Source: Buddleja alternifolia
Taxonomy: Eukaryota > Streptophyta > Magnoliopsida > Lamiales > Scrophulariaceae
Assembly (NCBI GenBank): GCA_019426215.1
Contig: CM033396.1
Span: 32,407,154 to 32,471,153 of the forward strand
Length of the DNA: 64,000 bases
Direction: 5' to 3'
Positions 1 through 11,213 of the stretch are shown here, one piece after another. The notes beneath the pieces were generated by a model. The model ran no database searches. It was not told the DNA's origin and saw only the letters and a program-made list of their open reading frames with translations. Position numbers and translations under genes: made by a program. Numbering within the stretch: position 1 is the stretch's first letter; each line of letters begins with the position of its first letter.

Positions 1-2046
1 TACCTTCGGGAATGTCAGCACTCCCTCATCTATTAGCCTATTAAACAATCGGTTTGCCAACTTGGCCTCCTTTCGTACCTGTAAATTAGAATGTTCGAAC
101 TCGTTAATATCCACAGTATTAATCTCGAAATTTAGAACAGGAAATGGATCTTCCTCAATATTTGGTTTTTGAGTATCTAGAAAAATAATATCTTTTGAGT
201 CCAATTTTTCTTGTACCAAATTCCTAAACATAATACACTCATTCATTTCGTGTGAAAAAGCATTGTGCCATTTACAGTATAGCTTTCCTTTAATCTCTGA
301 TTTTGAAGGGATCCTATATCTCCCCTTCAACCTAAGTTTTTTATTGGCAAGAAGGCAGTCGAATATTCGCTCGGTTTTAGTCACATCGAAACTATACTCA
401 TTTTCTTTCTTTGTTTGTAAAGAGACTGTAGCTATACAGTCCTTTCTTTCGAGGGCCCCACATTGAAACGGGGGTCCTTTAACGAATTCTGCCAGATCTA
501 TTTCATAGGCATCTTCGAATGCCCATGGAATTCCCACCTCGAAGGCATTGAAACCCTGATGTTTTCTCTGGCTTTCTTCTCTTAACATATTTTCATATCT
601 CACCGCGCTCTCTGCTAGACCACTAAAATCAGAGAACATCATTCCGTCAAATTTTACTCTATAATCAAAAGCCATGTTTTGTTGAGCTAATTGAACAAAT
701 TCAGATTCGGGAATGTTCAAATGACATTTGATCCTAGCTTTCTTAAATCGGGCCGAGAAATCTTCTATTGACTCTCCAGGATTCTGCCCTATTTTGGCTA
801 AGTCACTCATGGTCATGCTCGGTTCAGTTCGAGCAAAATGATTTTGGAACTGAAATTGCATTTCCCAAGTACGTATCGAATTAGGTGATAAATTCATATA
901 CCAGTTAAACGCTGACCCGATTAAGGAACTAGGGAATAACCATAGTTTGAGATAATCCTGATCGGCTGCCTCTCGGCATTGGCAAGTGAATCGAGACAAA
1001 TGTTCTAGAGCTGACACATGGTCTTCTCCAGAAAACAAAGTGAAGTTGGGAATTTTATACGTTCTTGAGAAAGGAAAATTCCTGTCTACCCAGTCGGGGT
1101 AAGGTTTCCCAGGAATCAAACGGTGGTTCCTTCGAAAACCAGGCCCATATATCCTTTCGATGGCCATTTCCACTTGATTTTGTAGAGGATCTTGAATTTG
1201 CGGTCCAAAATTTCCTCCTATGTAGTTATTAGGCACGTACTGCCCCCCAGCATATGGGAACTGCAAATTGTTATTCACGAAAGGGAAATTTTGGTTTACC
1301 TGATAATTGGGCAGACCTTGATTTCCTATGTTAAAGGGTGCATTCGAAGATCCTATATATGGTTGACTTTGAGGCGCACCCTGCGTCCCATTGTAATATC
1401 CTTGAGTATAACCAATATTTGGTTCAGGATTTCCAAGATTAACATTAGGTGGGTATCCAGCGGGAAACTGTTCCGAACCATTCGGTTGTACGGAGACATT
1501 TGGCCTTGCTGGTTGAGGAATAAACTGAGTTGTATAGGCATTCACCTGACTCACACGTGGATGCCCCCCAGCATTTTGTAGATTCGAGTAGTGCTGCTCC
1601 TCGAGTGGAACTTGATTCGAGCACTGGCCAGTCTCGAATCTTTCCTCTCGAGTTCGCGCATCTCGAGGATACCCGAGGGGAACTTCATTAGGACTAACTG
1701 TCCTGGTTCGAACCCTAGGTTCTATTGATATTAATTGAGATACTTTTTCTACTAGAGTGTTATGCCGGCTAATTAGGGGTTCGAGTGCTAATGCTACCTG
1801 GGTACTTATCATATTCGAAAAGACATCACATGTTTGATTAAAGATTTCTCCTAATTCAGTGATTACTCGAGTAACCTCCCGAGCCAGTCCATCTCGAGCG
1901 TTCACTGCAATGTCCTGCACAATTGCAGTGAATATTCGGGCCGACTCTTGCGCTAACACTCGGTACTGATCATCGAATTCTCTTCTTTGATCTTCGCGAG
2001 CACCCGCTAGGGTCTGTTTCATAACTCGGACAAATTGTTCGTACAT
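1..2046 (-). CDS. Gag protein of a Tat/Ogre-like Ty3/gypsy retrotransposon (C-terminus beyond window)
   Basis: Read on the minus strand this is one open frame of 682 codons with no stop, running off the left edge. I took the first Met after an upstream in-frame stop, at 2046. The first ~330 residues are Gln/Asn/Pro-rich with low complexity. A Retrotrans_gag-like core follows (roughly 1090-600), with the hallmarks FSGEDH, SAFNWYMNLSP and SIEDFSARFKKAR. Near 285-240 a Cys/His knuckle-like stretch, YCKWHNAFSHEMNEC, resembles the element-specific finger of Tat/Ogre gags. Gag packages the element RNA in virus-like particles. The frame is intact over everything visible, unlike every other element in this window, so this insertion is probably the youngest. 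The lineage is inferred from gag style and PBS; pol is outside the window. Confidence 0.85.
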   Translation of the reverse strand, partial: MYEQFVRVMKQTLAGAREDQRREFDDQYRVLAQESARIFTAIVQDIAVNARDGLAREVTRVITELGEIFNQTCDVFSNMISTQVALALEPLISRHNTLVEKVSQLISIEPRVRTRTVSPNEVPLGYPRDARTREERFETGQCSNQVPLEEQHYSNLQNAGGHPRVSQVNAYTTQFIPQPARPNVSVQPNGSEQFPAGYPPNVNLGNPEPNIGYTQGYYNGTQGAPQSQPYIGSSNAPFNIGNQGLPNYQVNQNFPFVNNNLQFPYAGGQYVPNNYIGGNFGPQIQDPLQNQVEMAIERIYGPGFRRNHRLIPGKPYPDWVDRNFPFSRTYKIPNFTLFSGEDHVSALEHLSRFTCQCREAADQDYLKLWLFPSSLIGSAFNWYMNLSPNSIRTWEMQFQFQNHFARTEPSMTMSDLAKIGQNPGESIEDFSARFKKARIKCHLNIPESEFVQLAQQNMAFDYRVKFDGMMFSDFSGLAESAVRYENMLREESQRKHQGFNAFEVGIPWAFEDAYEIDLAEFVKGPPFQCGALERKDCIATVSLQTKKENEYSFDVTKTERIFDCLLANKKLRLKGRYRIPSKSEIKGKLYCKWHNAFSHEMNECIMFRNLVQEKLDSKDIIFLDTQKPNIEEDPFPVLNFEINTVDINEFEHSNLQVRKEAKLANRLFNRLIDEGVLTFPKV

Positions 2047-2180
2047 TTTGTCCGCTCTGACTTTATGTTTCGCAACTGGTTGAGTATCACAGTTGTCAAC
2101 CAAATTGTCTCTGAGTGAATCCTCAGATCTTATACAAGAATTTTATTTCTAAGAATTCTAAAACGTCAGTTTTCAAAACC

Positions 2181-2200
2181 GACTCCCACTGTGGTCGCCA
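2181..2200 (-). other. Primer binding site of the minus-strand gypsy element
   Basis: On the minus strand this reads TGGCGACCACAGTGGGAGTC, five bases inside the end of the LTR and about 135 bases before the gag start. TGGCGAC followed by a GTGGG-type stretch is the tRNA-Arg-type primer site I associate with the Tat/Ogre branch. The position between LTR and gag is what a PBS requires. The tRNA identity is from memory, not a search. Confidence 0.55.
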
Positions 2201-2205
2201 AAACT

Positions 2206-3203
2206 TGTTTCGTAAAAAAAAACAAACTAAATTAGGGTGGATCCAATTGCGCGTTCCGAGCCCCGCCATAATTCTCCACTTAGAATTATCTTTCAACCCC
2301 CGCGTTCGAGTTCGATACGCTAAACGGTGGTTCAGAATTTAACACTTCTGCGTGTTGTTTAAAATAATTATTCGGACCGCAATTGATGAAAATATTTATC
2401 GTCTTCGAATGAAACAATAATACAGTGAAGGAAAAATTCAAGTTCAGATAAATATTATCTCTCAGATACTTAAATCTGACAAAAGATAATCTTATACCTA
2501 CATGAGAATTTCTCGATCGTATGCATTATTTTGGGTGTTAATTATTGTTTTCGAATGCAATAACGGAATGAAAGGTAAGATTCAAGTCCAGAGAACAATT
2601 ATCTCTCAGATACTAAATCTGACAAAAAGATAATATTATACCTACGTGAGAATCTTTCCTTTGAATACAATGATGAACGGAAAACTTAGGTCAAGATACA
2701 AATCACTATCAAATACTGAAATCTGAAAACAGATAATTTATACCTCCATAAAAGCCTTCACTTCAAGAAAGTTACAAACGATTGAATACTGGTACAAACT
2801 CCGAGAGTCGGATCCAGCAATTCTTGGTAAATTATCGCTAATCTATGCTACAAGCTACTCCTAATTACGCCTACGCCTACTCCTAGGAAAAGAGAAAAAA
2901 AGTTGTTGTTGATTTTGATGATGCCTTCTCCTTCCTTTTTTCGTTTTTTATTTCAGCTTCGTGGCCCCACGTCTTCAACCGTCGAGAACTGCTTCTAACT
3001 TCTCTTTCAAAATTCTTTCGTCTTGGCGGGTTACTTCTTAGGGAGTTCCCGACTCTTTGACCCTGCACTAGACCGGACTTCTTTGGGCCTGCTCTGTTAT
3101 TGTCATAATGGGCTTAACCTTTTATTTTTGGGCCCATTAATTGCTGTTGGGCCTTTTGAGGTCTTTTAATTCGTCAACCCATTTTTATTTTTTAGTGTAA
3201 ACA
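2206..3203 (-). mobile_element. LTR of the minus-strand Tat/Ogre-like element
   Basis: The block runs from TGTTTCG (next to the PBS) to GTAAACA, a TG...CA segment of 998 bp with a short imperfect terminal inverted repeat (TGTTT/AAACA). It is the 5' LTR for the gag at 1-2046. The next five bases, ATATC at 3204-3208, would be one target-site duplication; the partner lies outside the window. The outer border is therefore an inference from the TG/CA ends only. Confidence 0.55.
2410..2757. repeat. Three degenerate direct repeats inside the LTR
   Basis: Three diverged copies of a ~100-140 bp unit, recognisable by the recurring pieces CAGATACT(T)AAATCTGA, AAGATAAT and TATACCTAC near 2463, 2607 and 2716. 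They lie wholly within the LTR, so they are either U3 enhancer-like repeats or internal expansion. Confidence 0.5.
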
Positions 3204-3348
3204 ATATCAATTTGTAATTCAATTTCTTAGTGTTTAATGCAAATAACAAAACTAAAATACGATGGTAACATGATCATGGATAATGCATTAATTACGAAAA
3301 TTAAGTATCATTTTAAATTATATATAAAAGATTAATTGCGATGTTACA

Positions 3349-3576
3349 ATGATAGAATCCTATGTAGTGGATCAAATTCATGACCAAATTGATTTAAAAA
3401 ATGGATACATTACATGCTTTATTCAAGTGGTAAAGAGCTTTACAGGCTTTTCTCAAGTGGAAAAGAGCTTTACACTCTTTTGTCAATATATTGAGGAAGT
3501 GATGGGAAAAATGGATCTCATTGAGCAAAAGGTGATCTATATTAAAGAGAAAATCATGGGAGTCGTCAAATGTTAG
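3349..3576 (+). pseudogene. Orphan fragment of an NLR coiled-coil exon
   Basis: A 75-codon frame whose protein matches the distal coiled-coil part of the NLR starting at 4166. Both contain IIESYVV or MIESYVV, then KSFT.FCQ, then KMDLIEQKV and YIKEKI.GVVK. The fragment lacks the N-terminal half of the coiled coil and everything after it. It contains an internal duplication (VVKSFTGFSQ / VEKSFTLFCQ) and ends at a stop right where the full gene continues into the linker. It is best read as a truncated tandem duplicate, not a gene. It lies 145 bp from the gypsy LTR, so the rest of the duplicate may have been lost or separated by that insertion. Confidence 0.7.
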
Positions 3577-3735
3577 GCATACCTACCCCTTTATTTTATT
3601 TTATTTTGACAAGTAAAAGATTCATTAAAAAACTAAAGATTAAGCGATAACAGAATTAAAAATCAGTCCAAAGGAAAGCGAGTAATCCGAAAAAGCTAAA
3701 TTAACCCGTTTATTTGATCTTCACTATGAATCAAT

Positions 3736-3877
3736 GGGAAATTCTAGCTCGCTCCCGGCTCGGCCAAACCCATGTGTATTTTATAAAATAACTTACCAAT
3801 TATATGGCAAGTGTAATACACTCTCCTTGTAAAATACACTTGGGTGCGGCCAAGGCGGGTCTGGACTAGAATTTTCC
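3736..3877. mobile_element. 142-bp MITE, Mutator-like, with 10-bp TSD
   Basis: The ends GGGAAATTCTAG and CTAGAATTTTCC begin long terminal inverted repeats. The arms stay complementary past CGGCCAAACCCATGTGTATTTTA on the left against AAAATACACTTGGGTGCGGCC on the right. The element is flanked on both sides by ATGAATCAAT (3726-3735 and 3878-3887). A 9-11 bp duplication with long TIRs fits a Mutator-type non-autonomous element. It sits about 290 bp before the NLR start codon. Confidence 0.75.
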
Positions 3878-3982
3878 ATGAATCAATATCTTCACTGAGA
3901 AATTGCGTACTCTTTGAATCAAGCAAGCTTTTAATTACTGATATACATGTCCTACCCCTTTATTTGGTCTAGTTCTCATCGG

Positions 3983-3990
3983 TATATATA
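3983..3990 (+). promoter_or_regulatory. Possible TATA box of the NLR
   Basis: TATATATA followed by GTTTTCAAACACTAATCAA lies about 175 bp upstream of the NLR ATG in otherwise mixed sequence. The distance suits a TATA box plus 5' leader. There is no other support. Confidence 0.35.
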
Positions 3991-4165
3991 GTTTTCAAAC
4001 ACTAATCAATACACCTTTCCATACTTTTTAATACGACAATTAGGTTGCAAATCTATTAATCAAACCAAACTCTTATGAGGTTTCCATAGCCAAAGCTTTC
4101 TTCTTTGAGAATCTGAAGAAATTGATAAAATTATCCTTTTGGAAAATCAAATCAGATAATCAGAG

Positions 4166-6821
4166 ATGGCAGCGGCTTATGCGGCTGTAGTTTCACTTAT
4201 TCATGTTGTTGAAAATATCCAGAATCCATCTATGCATTGGATCCTTCTTGATAGAAAACAGATCGAAGCCCTCCACGAGAAGGTTTGTTCTTTGCAAGAT
4301 TTACTCGAAGATTTTTACAACACAAGAAGCAAACTAGATGTAGATGGATTGGAGAGTCAAATAGCGGATGCTAGCAATGAAGCTGAGGATATCATTGAAT
4401 CGTATGTAGTGGAACAAATTGCTGACCAATTCTCCGAAGAAGCGGAAAAGAGCTTTACATTCTTTTGTCAAGATATTGAGAACGTGATTGGAAAAATGGA
4501 TCTCATTGAGCAGAAGGTGGTCTATATTAAAGAGAAGATCACGGGAGTCGTCAAAGATCAGCAACGCAGAGAGCTTGAGTCTGTGCCTGTTGTTGGTTTA
4601 TAGCGACAAGCTCCTCCTACTGCCAAGAACACTATGGTGGGATTTGACGATCACTTGGTTCAAATAATGGAAAAACTTGCCACCAAGAAATCAAAACTCC
4701 AAATGATCTCAATTGTGGGGATGGGCGGTATAGGTAAGACCACACTCGCTACAAATGTTTATGAAAATCCATTTATTGTTCAACACTTTGATATTCGCGC
4801 TTGGGTTACCATATCTCAAGAGTATAACGTACGAGAAATTCTTTTACACCTTTTGTATGATGTTGAAGGTGGAAAAGATAGCATCGAAAAGTTATCTGCA
4901 TTTACAGATAGGATGGATAAAAAAAGCGATGAACAACTTGGAGAACAATTATACAAAAGTTTAATTATTAGGAGGTACTTAATTGTAATGGATGATTTAT
5001 GGAGTACTGAGGCCTGGGATGTGGTAAGGAGGTTCTTCCCAAACAATTCTAACGAGAGTCGAATCATGATAACAACAAGACTATCCAATGTAGCTATTTG
5101 TCTTGGCTCTGGTGATCCTCATAGAATAAAGTTGCTCAATGAAGATAATAGTTGGGATCTATTTTCTGAAAAGGCATTTCAACATGACGGTTGCCCTCTG
5201 GAATTGGAGGAAATAGGAAAGGAAATTGCTGAAAATTGTGGAGGACTGCCTCTAGCACTTGTTGTAATTGGTAGACTCCTAGCAAAGTCAAAGAAGACTC
5301 GAGAATATTGAGTATGTTGCTGAAAATCTAAGCTCAATTGTAAATTCGGGCGATGATGAGTATTGTCCCAAACTATTGTCTTTGAGCTATAATCACTTGC
5401 CTATCCATTTGAAACCATGCTTTCTCTACATGGCAACTTTTCCAGAAGATTGTAAAATTCGTGTTTCTAGGCTCATAAGGCTATGGGTTGCTGAGGGATT
5501 TCTAAAACCTATAAGAACTAATAAAAGCTTGAAAGATGTCGCGAATGAGTACTTAAAGGACCTTATTGATAGAAATCTCATATCAATTCGTAACAAATAC
5601 ACAGGAAGAACGAAAATCTGTATAATTCATGATCTCTTGAGGGACCTCTGTTTAAGGGAAGCTCACAAAGAAAACTTTCTTCACGTGGTAAAGGTAGAAA
5701 GCCTTGATATTCCACCACACATAATAAGCACACGACGCCTCAGTATTCACCAAAGCAGGAAGGAACAAAGGTATCGCCCTCAAGTCCTTAATGCCTTGCA
5801 ATGTGTATCCCGTACTCGTTCTTTGTTGTGTGAGTTTGAATGCTCGCCACTACTCGTATCAAGATTATATTTGTTGAGGGTATTGGATGTGGTTGACAAA
5901 TATTCTGCTGAAGATATTATAAAATTAGCCAACCTACGATACCTTTCTTTTACGGGTGATTGGGATTTGAATTTGAGATTTATTTCTTCAATGTCCTTAT
6001 TTTGGAATCTGCAGACCTTTATTTTACTTGGAACTAGGCCGATGGTACTGCCACCTGAAATTTGGGAGATGAAACAACTTAGGACTCTCAAAATCAAAGG
6101 TTCTGTTCATTTTCCTCAACCTCAAATTGGTACACAAAATTCTCAAATTTTGGAAAACTTGCATACCTTGTATAATGTAGTGGATTTTAGGTGTACCGAG
6201 GAGGTAGCTAAAGGGATGCCAAATCTGAAGAAATTGAAATTGGATTATGATCCACTCTCCAGTGGTGTGGAATGGTCATACTACTGCCTCAACAATCTTG
6301 TCCATCTTCATAAACTTGAATCACTAACTTGCAAATTTTGTGACAAGATTTCTGCGGGGAATATTGCATTTCCACATTCTCTCAAAAAGTTAAATTTATG
6401 GGGATGTCGTCTTCCTTGGGAAGATATGACCATTATCGGTTCATTGCCAAATCTTGAAACACTTCTTGGACACTTTGCATTTGTGGGCGCAGAATGGGAT
6501 ACAATTGAAGGGGAATTTGTTCAATTGAAACACTTGATTATCTCCGATACTGATTTGATGTACTGGGAAGCAGACTACAGTCACTTTCCAAGCCTTGAGA
6601 CCTTGTTTCTTGGATGCCCAGAACTGGAAGAAATTCCTTTGGGTTTTGCAACACTTCCTATGCTTCAGGACATTAATTTGCGCGACTGCAAACCTTCTGT
6701 TGTCACTTCGGCAAAGCTAATACTTGAAGAACGTGACAACTCGGGATATGAAGGTCTTCAAGTTGACATTTATCACACCGAATCTGGGCAATGGATACCT
6801 ATAACACGTGGCGATAGCTAG
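4166..6821 (+). pseudogene. CC-NB-LRR disease-resistance gene (R1/late-blight-resistance-like), disrupted
   Basis: About 885 codons, single exon, start context GAGATGGCAGC. Order: coiled coil (residues 1-150, EDVID-like EAEDIIESYV near 74-81), NB-ARC with P-loop GMGGIGKTT (~185), RNBS-A FDIRAWVTIS, Walker B LIVMDDLW (~272), RNBS-B MITTRLS and CGGLPLAL (~358). After that come RNBS-D CFLYMATFPEDC, an MHD-position motif IHDLLRDL (5625-5645), and leucine-rich repeats to the end. Such proteins are intracellular receptors for pathogen effectors. Two lesions break it: an in-frame TAG at 4601-4603 in the CC/NB linker, and a one-base frameshift at about 5305 (just after LLAKSKKTRE), after which the frame is open to 6821. 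Beyond these lesions all motifs are well kept, so loss is recent or reflects assembly error. Family naming is from motif style. Confidence 0.85.
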
Positions 6822-6954
6822 TCGTTGTATTAAGATTAGGATTATAAGGCTTCCAAGCTACTTTGAAATGGTGGTCACTTGTTTATTCAAATTATACTCT
6901 TTTTAAGCTTTAATAATTTATTTTGTTGTATTATATTAATTAGACGAGTCTATG

Positions 6955-9900
6955 CTCTCAGGCAAGCTTCGTTGGGTCAATTTGTTAATAACTCGGCATA
7001 CATTTCCTGGTTTCGCACTGATCGTAGTATCAAATCGTGGATGTATGCTACATTCATTCAGGAAGTTCTACAAGCCGTCTATACACTCCCTACATCGCGT
7101 GATGTTTGGTTCACTCTTGAGCGTCGCTTTGTTCAACAATCTCTTTCCAAACAATTAGAGTATAAAAGTGAATTCTCCAATATCAAAAAGGGAAATCTAT
7201 CTTGTGACGCCTACCTCAGCAAGCTGAAAAATATTTGTAATAACCTTGGTGCAGTAAATTATCCTATCTCTCCTCGTGATCTAGTTATTCAAGCCCTCAA
7301 TGGGCTCCCTTTTGAGTATCAAGCTTTCGTCACCGCTGTCTCCCTATATCCTTCTCTCCTAACATTCGATGATCTTCGGGCACAGCTCCTTCAATTTGAG
7401 CAACGCCTTCGCCAAATCGACTCTCCTTCCTCTATATCTCCTGCCTTTATTGCTCCCTCTCACTCATCGAACTCTAACCATTCTGGTGGTAAAGGTCGTG
7501 GTCGCGGTTTTGGTTCCGGTCATGGGAAGGGGCGTAATGGTCGTGGTTCGTCCTCCTCCCTTCACCAGTCTTATCAGTACTCTTCTCAGACTCAGTCTCA
7601 GCAGCCCCATCGTCGGCACTCTGGGCATTCTGGTTTTACAAGGCAATCTGGGCCTTCTGGATTTCAGCACTCTCCGGGTCCTGGTCTTCTTCCGACACCT
7701 ACTCCTAGTCAGACATGTCAGCTTTGTGGTATTCCGGGTCACTCTTGCATTTCATGCCCCCAGCGGTTTAATCACGCATATGTTTCTGAGGAGCTTCCAA
7801 CGTCATTTTCAGCCCTGTCCATTGCTGACACCTCTGACATAGCCTGGTATCCTGATAGTGGTGCCTCTACTCATATGACTCCAGATGACGGTAAACTTTC
7901 TAACCTTACTCCCTATACTGGTACAAATAAGATTTTAGTTGGTAATGGTGCACTCCTGTCTATTAAGCATGTCGGCTCCTCTACTTTACATACCTCTAGT
8001 CGTCCTTTTACTTTATCCAATGAGATGCATGTCCCTAGTTTGTCTCACAATCTCCTATCTGTTAGAAAATTATGTCAAGATAATGATTGTTTAATTGAGT
8101 TTTCTTCCATTGGTTTCTGTGTTAAGGACAAAGCAACAAGGAAGGTTCTTCTGGAGTCCCCTTTCAATAGTGGTCTGTACCCGGTCTCTCCTAATTTGGT
8201 GTCCTCCCGTCTGGGTCACCCCAGTAGATCTATTTTTCAGCAGTTGTCTTGTAGTGGTAGTTTACAATCTAAGGATTGTTCCGTCTCTTTTTGTCAAAGT
8301 TGTCAGTTGGGTCGGTCACACAAGTTACCTTTTCAGCCTATTGACAAGCGTAGCTCTGTGCCTTTTTATTTAATTCACTCAGATGTATGGACTTCCCCTG
8401 TTATCTCCCCTACTGGTTTTAAGTATTATGTTATTTTTATTGATAATTTTACGCGTTTTACTTGGTGCTGCCCCATGCGTGCTAAATCTGAAGTCTATAC
8501 TCACTTTTGTAATTTTAAAAACTTAATTGAAAATCTTTTTACAACTAAAATCAAAATGTTTCAAAGTGATGGGGGTTGTGAGTTTGATAATGCCAAGTTT
8601 CGTACCCTTTTTGCTGCTTCTGGTATTCCGTTTCGTTTGTCATGCTCTTACACCCCACAGCAAAATGGTGTGTCGGAACGTAAGCATCGTCATATCTCTG
8701 AGTTACTTCGTACTTTACTTCTTACTGCTCATCTCCCTCACTCTTTTTGGGTCGACGCTCTATATACTGCTATATTTCTTATCAACCGTCTCCCCACCCC
8801 AACACTTTGCCACAAGTCTCCTTTTGAGGTTCTTTTTGGTCGTTTACCCGATTATTCCTCATTTTGGACTTTTGGTTGTGCGTGTTTCCCACATCTTGGT
8901 CATCGTTCTGCTCATAAGCTCGATCCTTGCTCTGCCTCGTGTATCTTCTTAGGTTATGCCCCAGATTACAAGGGTTATCGGTGCCTCGATCCCGCTTCTG
9001 GTGTTATTCATATGAGTCATCACGTCGTCTTTAATGAAGACTCATTTCCTTATCCTACTTTACCTTCCGCTTCCGCCCCTGATACCCACCAGTCCGCTTC
9101 TGGATCTTTTTCGGTCTCTCTTCCTCATCCGCCTTATCTCGGTCCCACCAACCTTCCTGTTGTCACCACCACCGTGTCTTCCACTTTGCCTATCCCAGTG
9201 TCATCTCCATCGCCTCCCTCTCCTCAGAGTCCTTCATGTCCCTCCAGTCCAGTCCACTCTCCGTCTCCTTCCCCAACTGCTGTTGAGTCCTCGACTGTCC
9301 CGTCTCCTACCACTACCTCTTCTTCGGTCTCTTCCTCTCCTGAGTCCTCACCCAGTGTCCCACCTCCGTCTACTCGTCATCCTATGGTCACCCGCTTACG
9401 TGATGGTACGCGTAAGCCTCGTGTTCTTCCCTCCTTGTCTGCTGTTTCCCCACCTCTTGAGCCGACATGCTATACACAGGCAGCCAAGGATCCCCTTTGG
9501 CGTGCCGCCATGGCTGATGAGTTTAATGCTCTTCAAGCAAATGGCACATGAACTTTGGTGCCACCATATCCTTTGCAAAATCTAGTTGGTTCCAAATGGG
9601 TGTACAAGGTGAAGTTATGGTCTGATGGATCTATTGAGCGGTATAAGGCCTGCTTGGTTGCTCAGAGGTTTAAGCAACAGGCTGGTATTGACTTTGGTGA
9701 GACCTTCAGCCCTGTGGTTAAGCCGACTACTATTCGCATTGTTCTCTCCATTGCAGTCTCTCATCAGTGGGTTATCAGACAGCTTGATGTGAAGAATGCT
9801 TTTCTTCATGGTGATCTTACCGAGACTGTTTACATGGCTCAGCCCCGCGGTTTTACTCACCCCCAGTATCCTTCACATGTGTGTCAGTTACAGTTACAGA

Positions 9901-10995
9901 AGGCTTTATATGGTCTGAAACAAGCGCCTAGAGCTTGGTTTCAGAAATTTGGTTCGTATTTGCTGCGTCTTGGGTTCACCAGCAGCAAAGCTGATATGTC
10001 GATGTTTGTCTACCGTTCTGGTTCTATCACCTTGGTTCTCTTGCTGTATGTTGATGGCATCATCTTGACTGGGAATGACTCTGCTGCAGTTACTGCTCTT
10101 ATTTCTCGCCTTTCCCAGGAGTTTGCTATGAAGGATTTGGGGGATCTTCACTACTTTCTGGGTATTCATGCTACACGAGACTCTCTTGGATTGTTTCTTT
10201 TGCAGAAAAAGTATGCAACTGAGCTCTACAGCGTTTTGACATGATGAGCTTGAAGCCTGTTGCCTCTCCTCTTTCTGCGAAGTCTACTCCATCCGCACTT
10301 GAGGGCGACCTTTTCTCTGATCTGACTCTTTATTGCAGTATTGTTGGGGGTCTTCAGTATCTCACTCACACTCGGCCTGACATTGCTTATGCAGTTGCCT
10401 TAGTCAGTCAGTTTATGCACTCACCTCGGGATATTCACTTTCAGATGGTAAAGAGGATTCTTCGTTATCTACGGGGTACTCTTGACTTTGGTCTTCTTAT
10501 TCGATCTTCCTTGTTGGATTCTCTTACTGTCTATGCTGACTCTGACTGGGCCTGTTGTCCTGATAGCCGGCGCTCTACTACTGGCTATGCTGTTTATTTT
10601 GGTGATAACCTTATCCTGGTCCGCCAAAAAGCAAGCCACTGTATCCCGATCCAGTACTGAGTCTGAGTACCGTTCTATTGCTTATGCTGTTGCTGAGACT
10701 TGCTGGTTGCGTTACATTCTACGTGACTTGGGGATTTTTCTTCCGCATCCTGTTCGTGTCTACTGCGATAATATTAGTGCTATCTATCTTGGTCTTAACC
10801 CAGTGTTTCATGCTCGTACGAAGCACATTGAGATAGATTAGCACTTTGTTCGTGATAAGGTCACCGTTGGTGATGTTTTGGTGAAGTATGTTCCCACTGC
10901 TGATTAGATTGTTGATATCTTCACCAAAGCTTTGCCTGCTCCTAAGTTCTCATAGTTACGGGCCTATCTTCGAGTTGGTCCCACTGCTCAGATTC
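6955..10995 (+). pseudogene. copia-1 gag-pol polyprotein, broken
   Basis: Order of domains as in Ty1/copia: UBN2-type gag (from YISWFRTDRSIKSW), a CCHC knuckle CQLCGIPGHSCISC (7715-7760), and protease WYPDSGASTHMT (~7845). Integrase follows, with an HHCC-like region near 8215-8320 and the catalytic triad HSDVW, QSDGG, then E in NGVSERKH (8365-8690). A Ser/Pro-rich linker comes next, then reverse transcriptase and RNase H. Lesions: TGA at 9549-9551 where the family has Trp (NGT-stop-TLVPP), one-base shifts near 10232 and 10612, and further stops after 10840. The RT box reads YVDG (10047-10058) instead of YVDD, so a metal-binding Asp is lost. The frame before 9549 is open for 860 codons. Confidence 0.9.
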
Positions 10996-11013
10996 CGGGG
11001 GGGAGGGGGTTAG

Positions 11014-11213
11014 TGTATATTCTTCTAGATACAATTAGATATTGTATATATTCTATTAGATAGAGATTGATATTCTAGTTAGATTTAGATAGACTCAAAT
11101 CTATATAGATAGGGTCTTATATCAGTCTATATATACGTGTATACTGTATCATTCACAATTATTCAGAAATACACAGAGTTCTCTTTTACATTACTAGCCT
11201 AAAAACTCTATCA
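11014..11213 (+). mobile_element. 3' LTR of copia-1
   Basis: Begins TGTATATTCTTCTAG directly after the polypurine tract, contains a TATA-like TATATATACG near 11137, and ends at CTATCA (11213) or at TTTTACA (11190). No 5' partner exists in the window to fix the border. Confidence 0.65.

Larger units (their letters stand above)
6955..11213 (+). mobile_element. Ty1/copia retrotransposon, 5'-truncated (copia-1)
   Basis: Homology to a copia polyprotein starts abruptly near 6955 in the middle of gag, 134 bp after the NLR stop codon. There is no 5' LTR, PBS or gag N-terminus. The 3' side is complete: RNase H, a polypurine tract at 10997-11009 (GGGGGGGAGGGGG), and an LTR starting TGTATATTC at 11014. 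Loss of only the 5' part suggests deletion or a rearrangement joining the element to the 3' flank of the NLR. Confidence 0.85.

Noticed and set aside
1192..1581. Plus-strand 129-codon frame
   Set aside because: Antisense shadow of the open gypsy gag frame on the minus strand.
1..2046. TTCGAA motif pairs in the Tat-like gag
   Set aside because: TCGAA is frequent there because of codon preference for CGA and GAA/TTC, but copies are single, without the AACGTT arms or 22-bp spacing.
4601..4603. Programmed read-through of the NLR TAG
   Set aside because: The context TTA TAG CGA CAA does not match known read-through signals, and a separate frameshift at ~5305 already breaks the gene.
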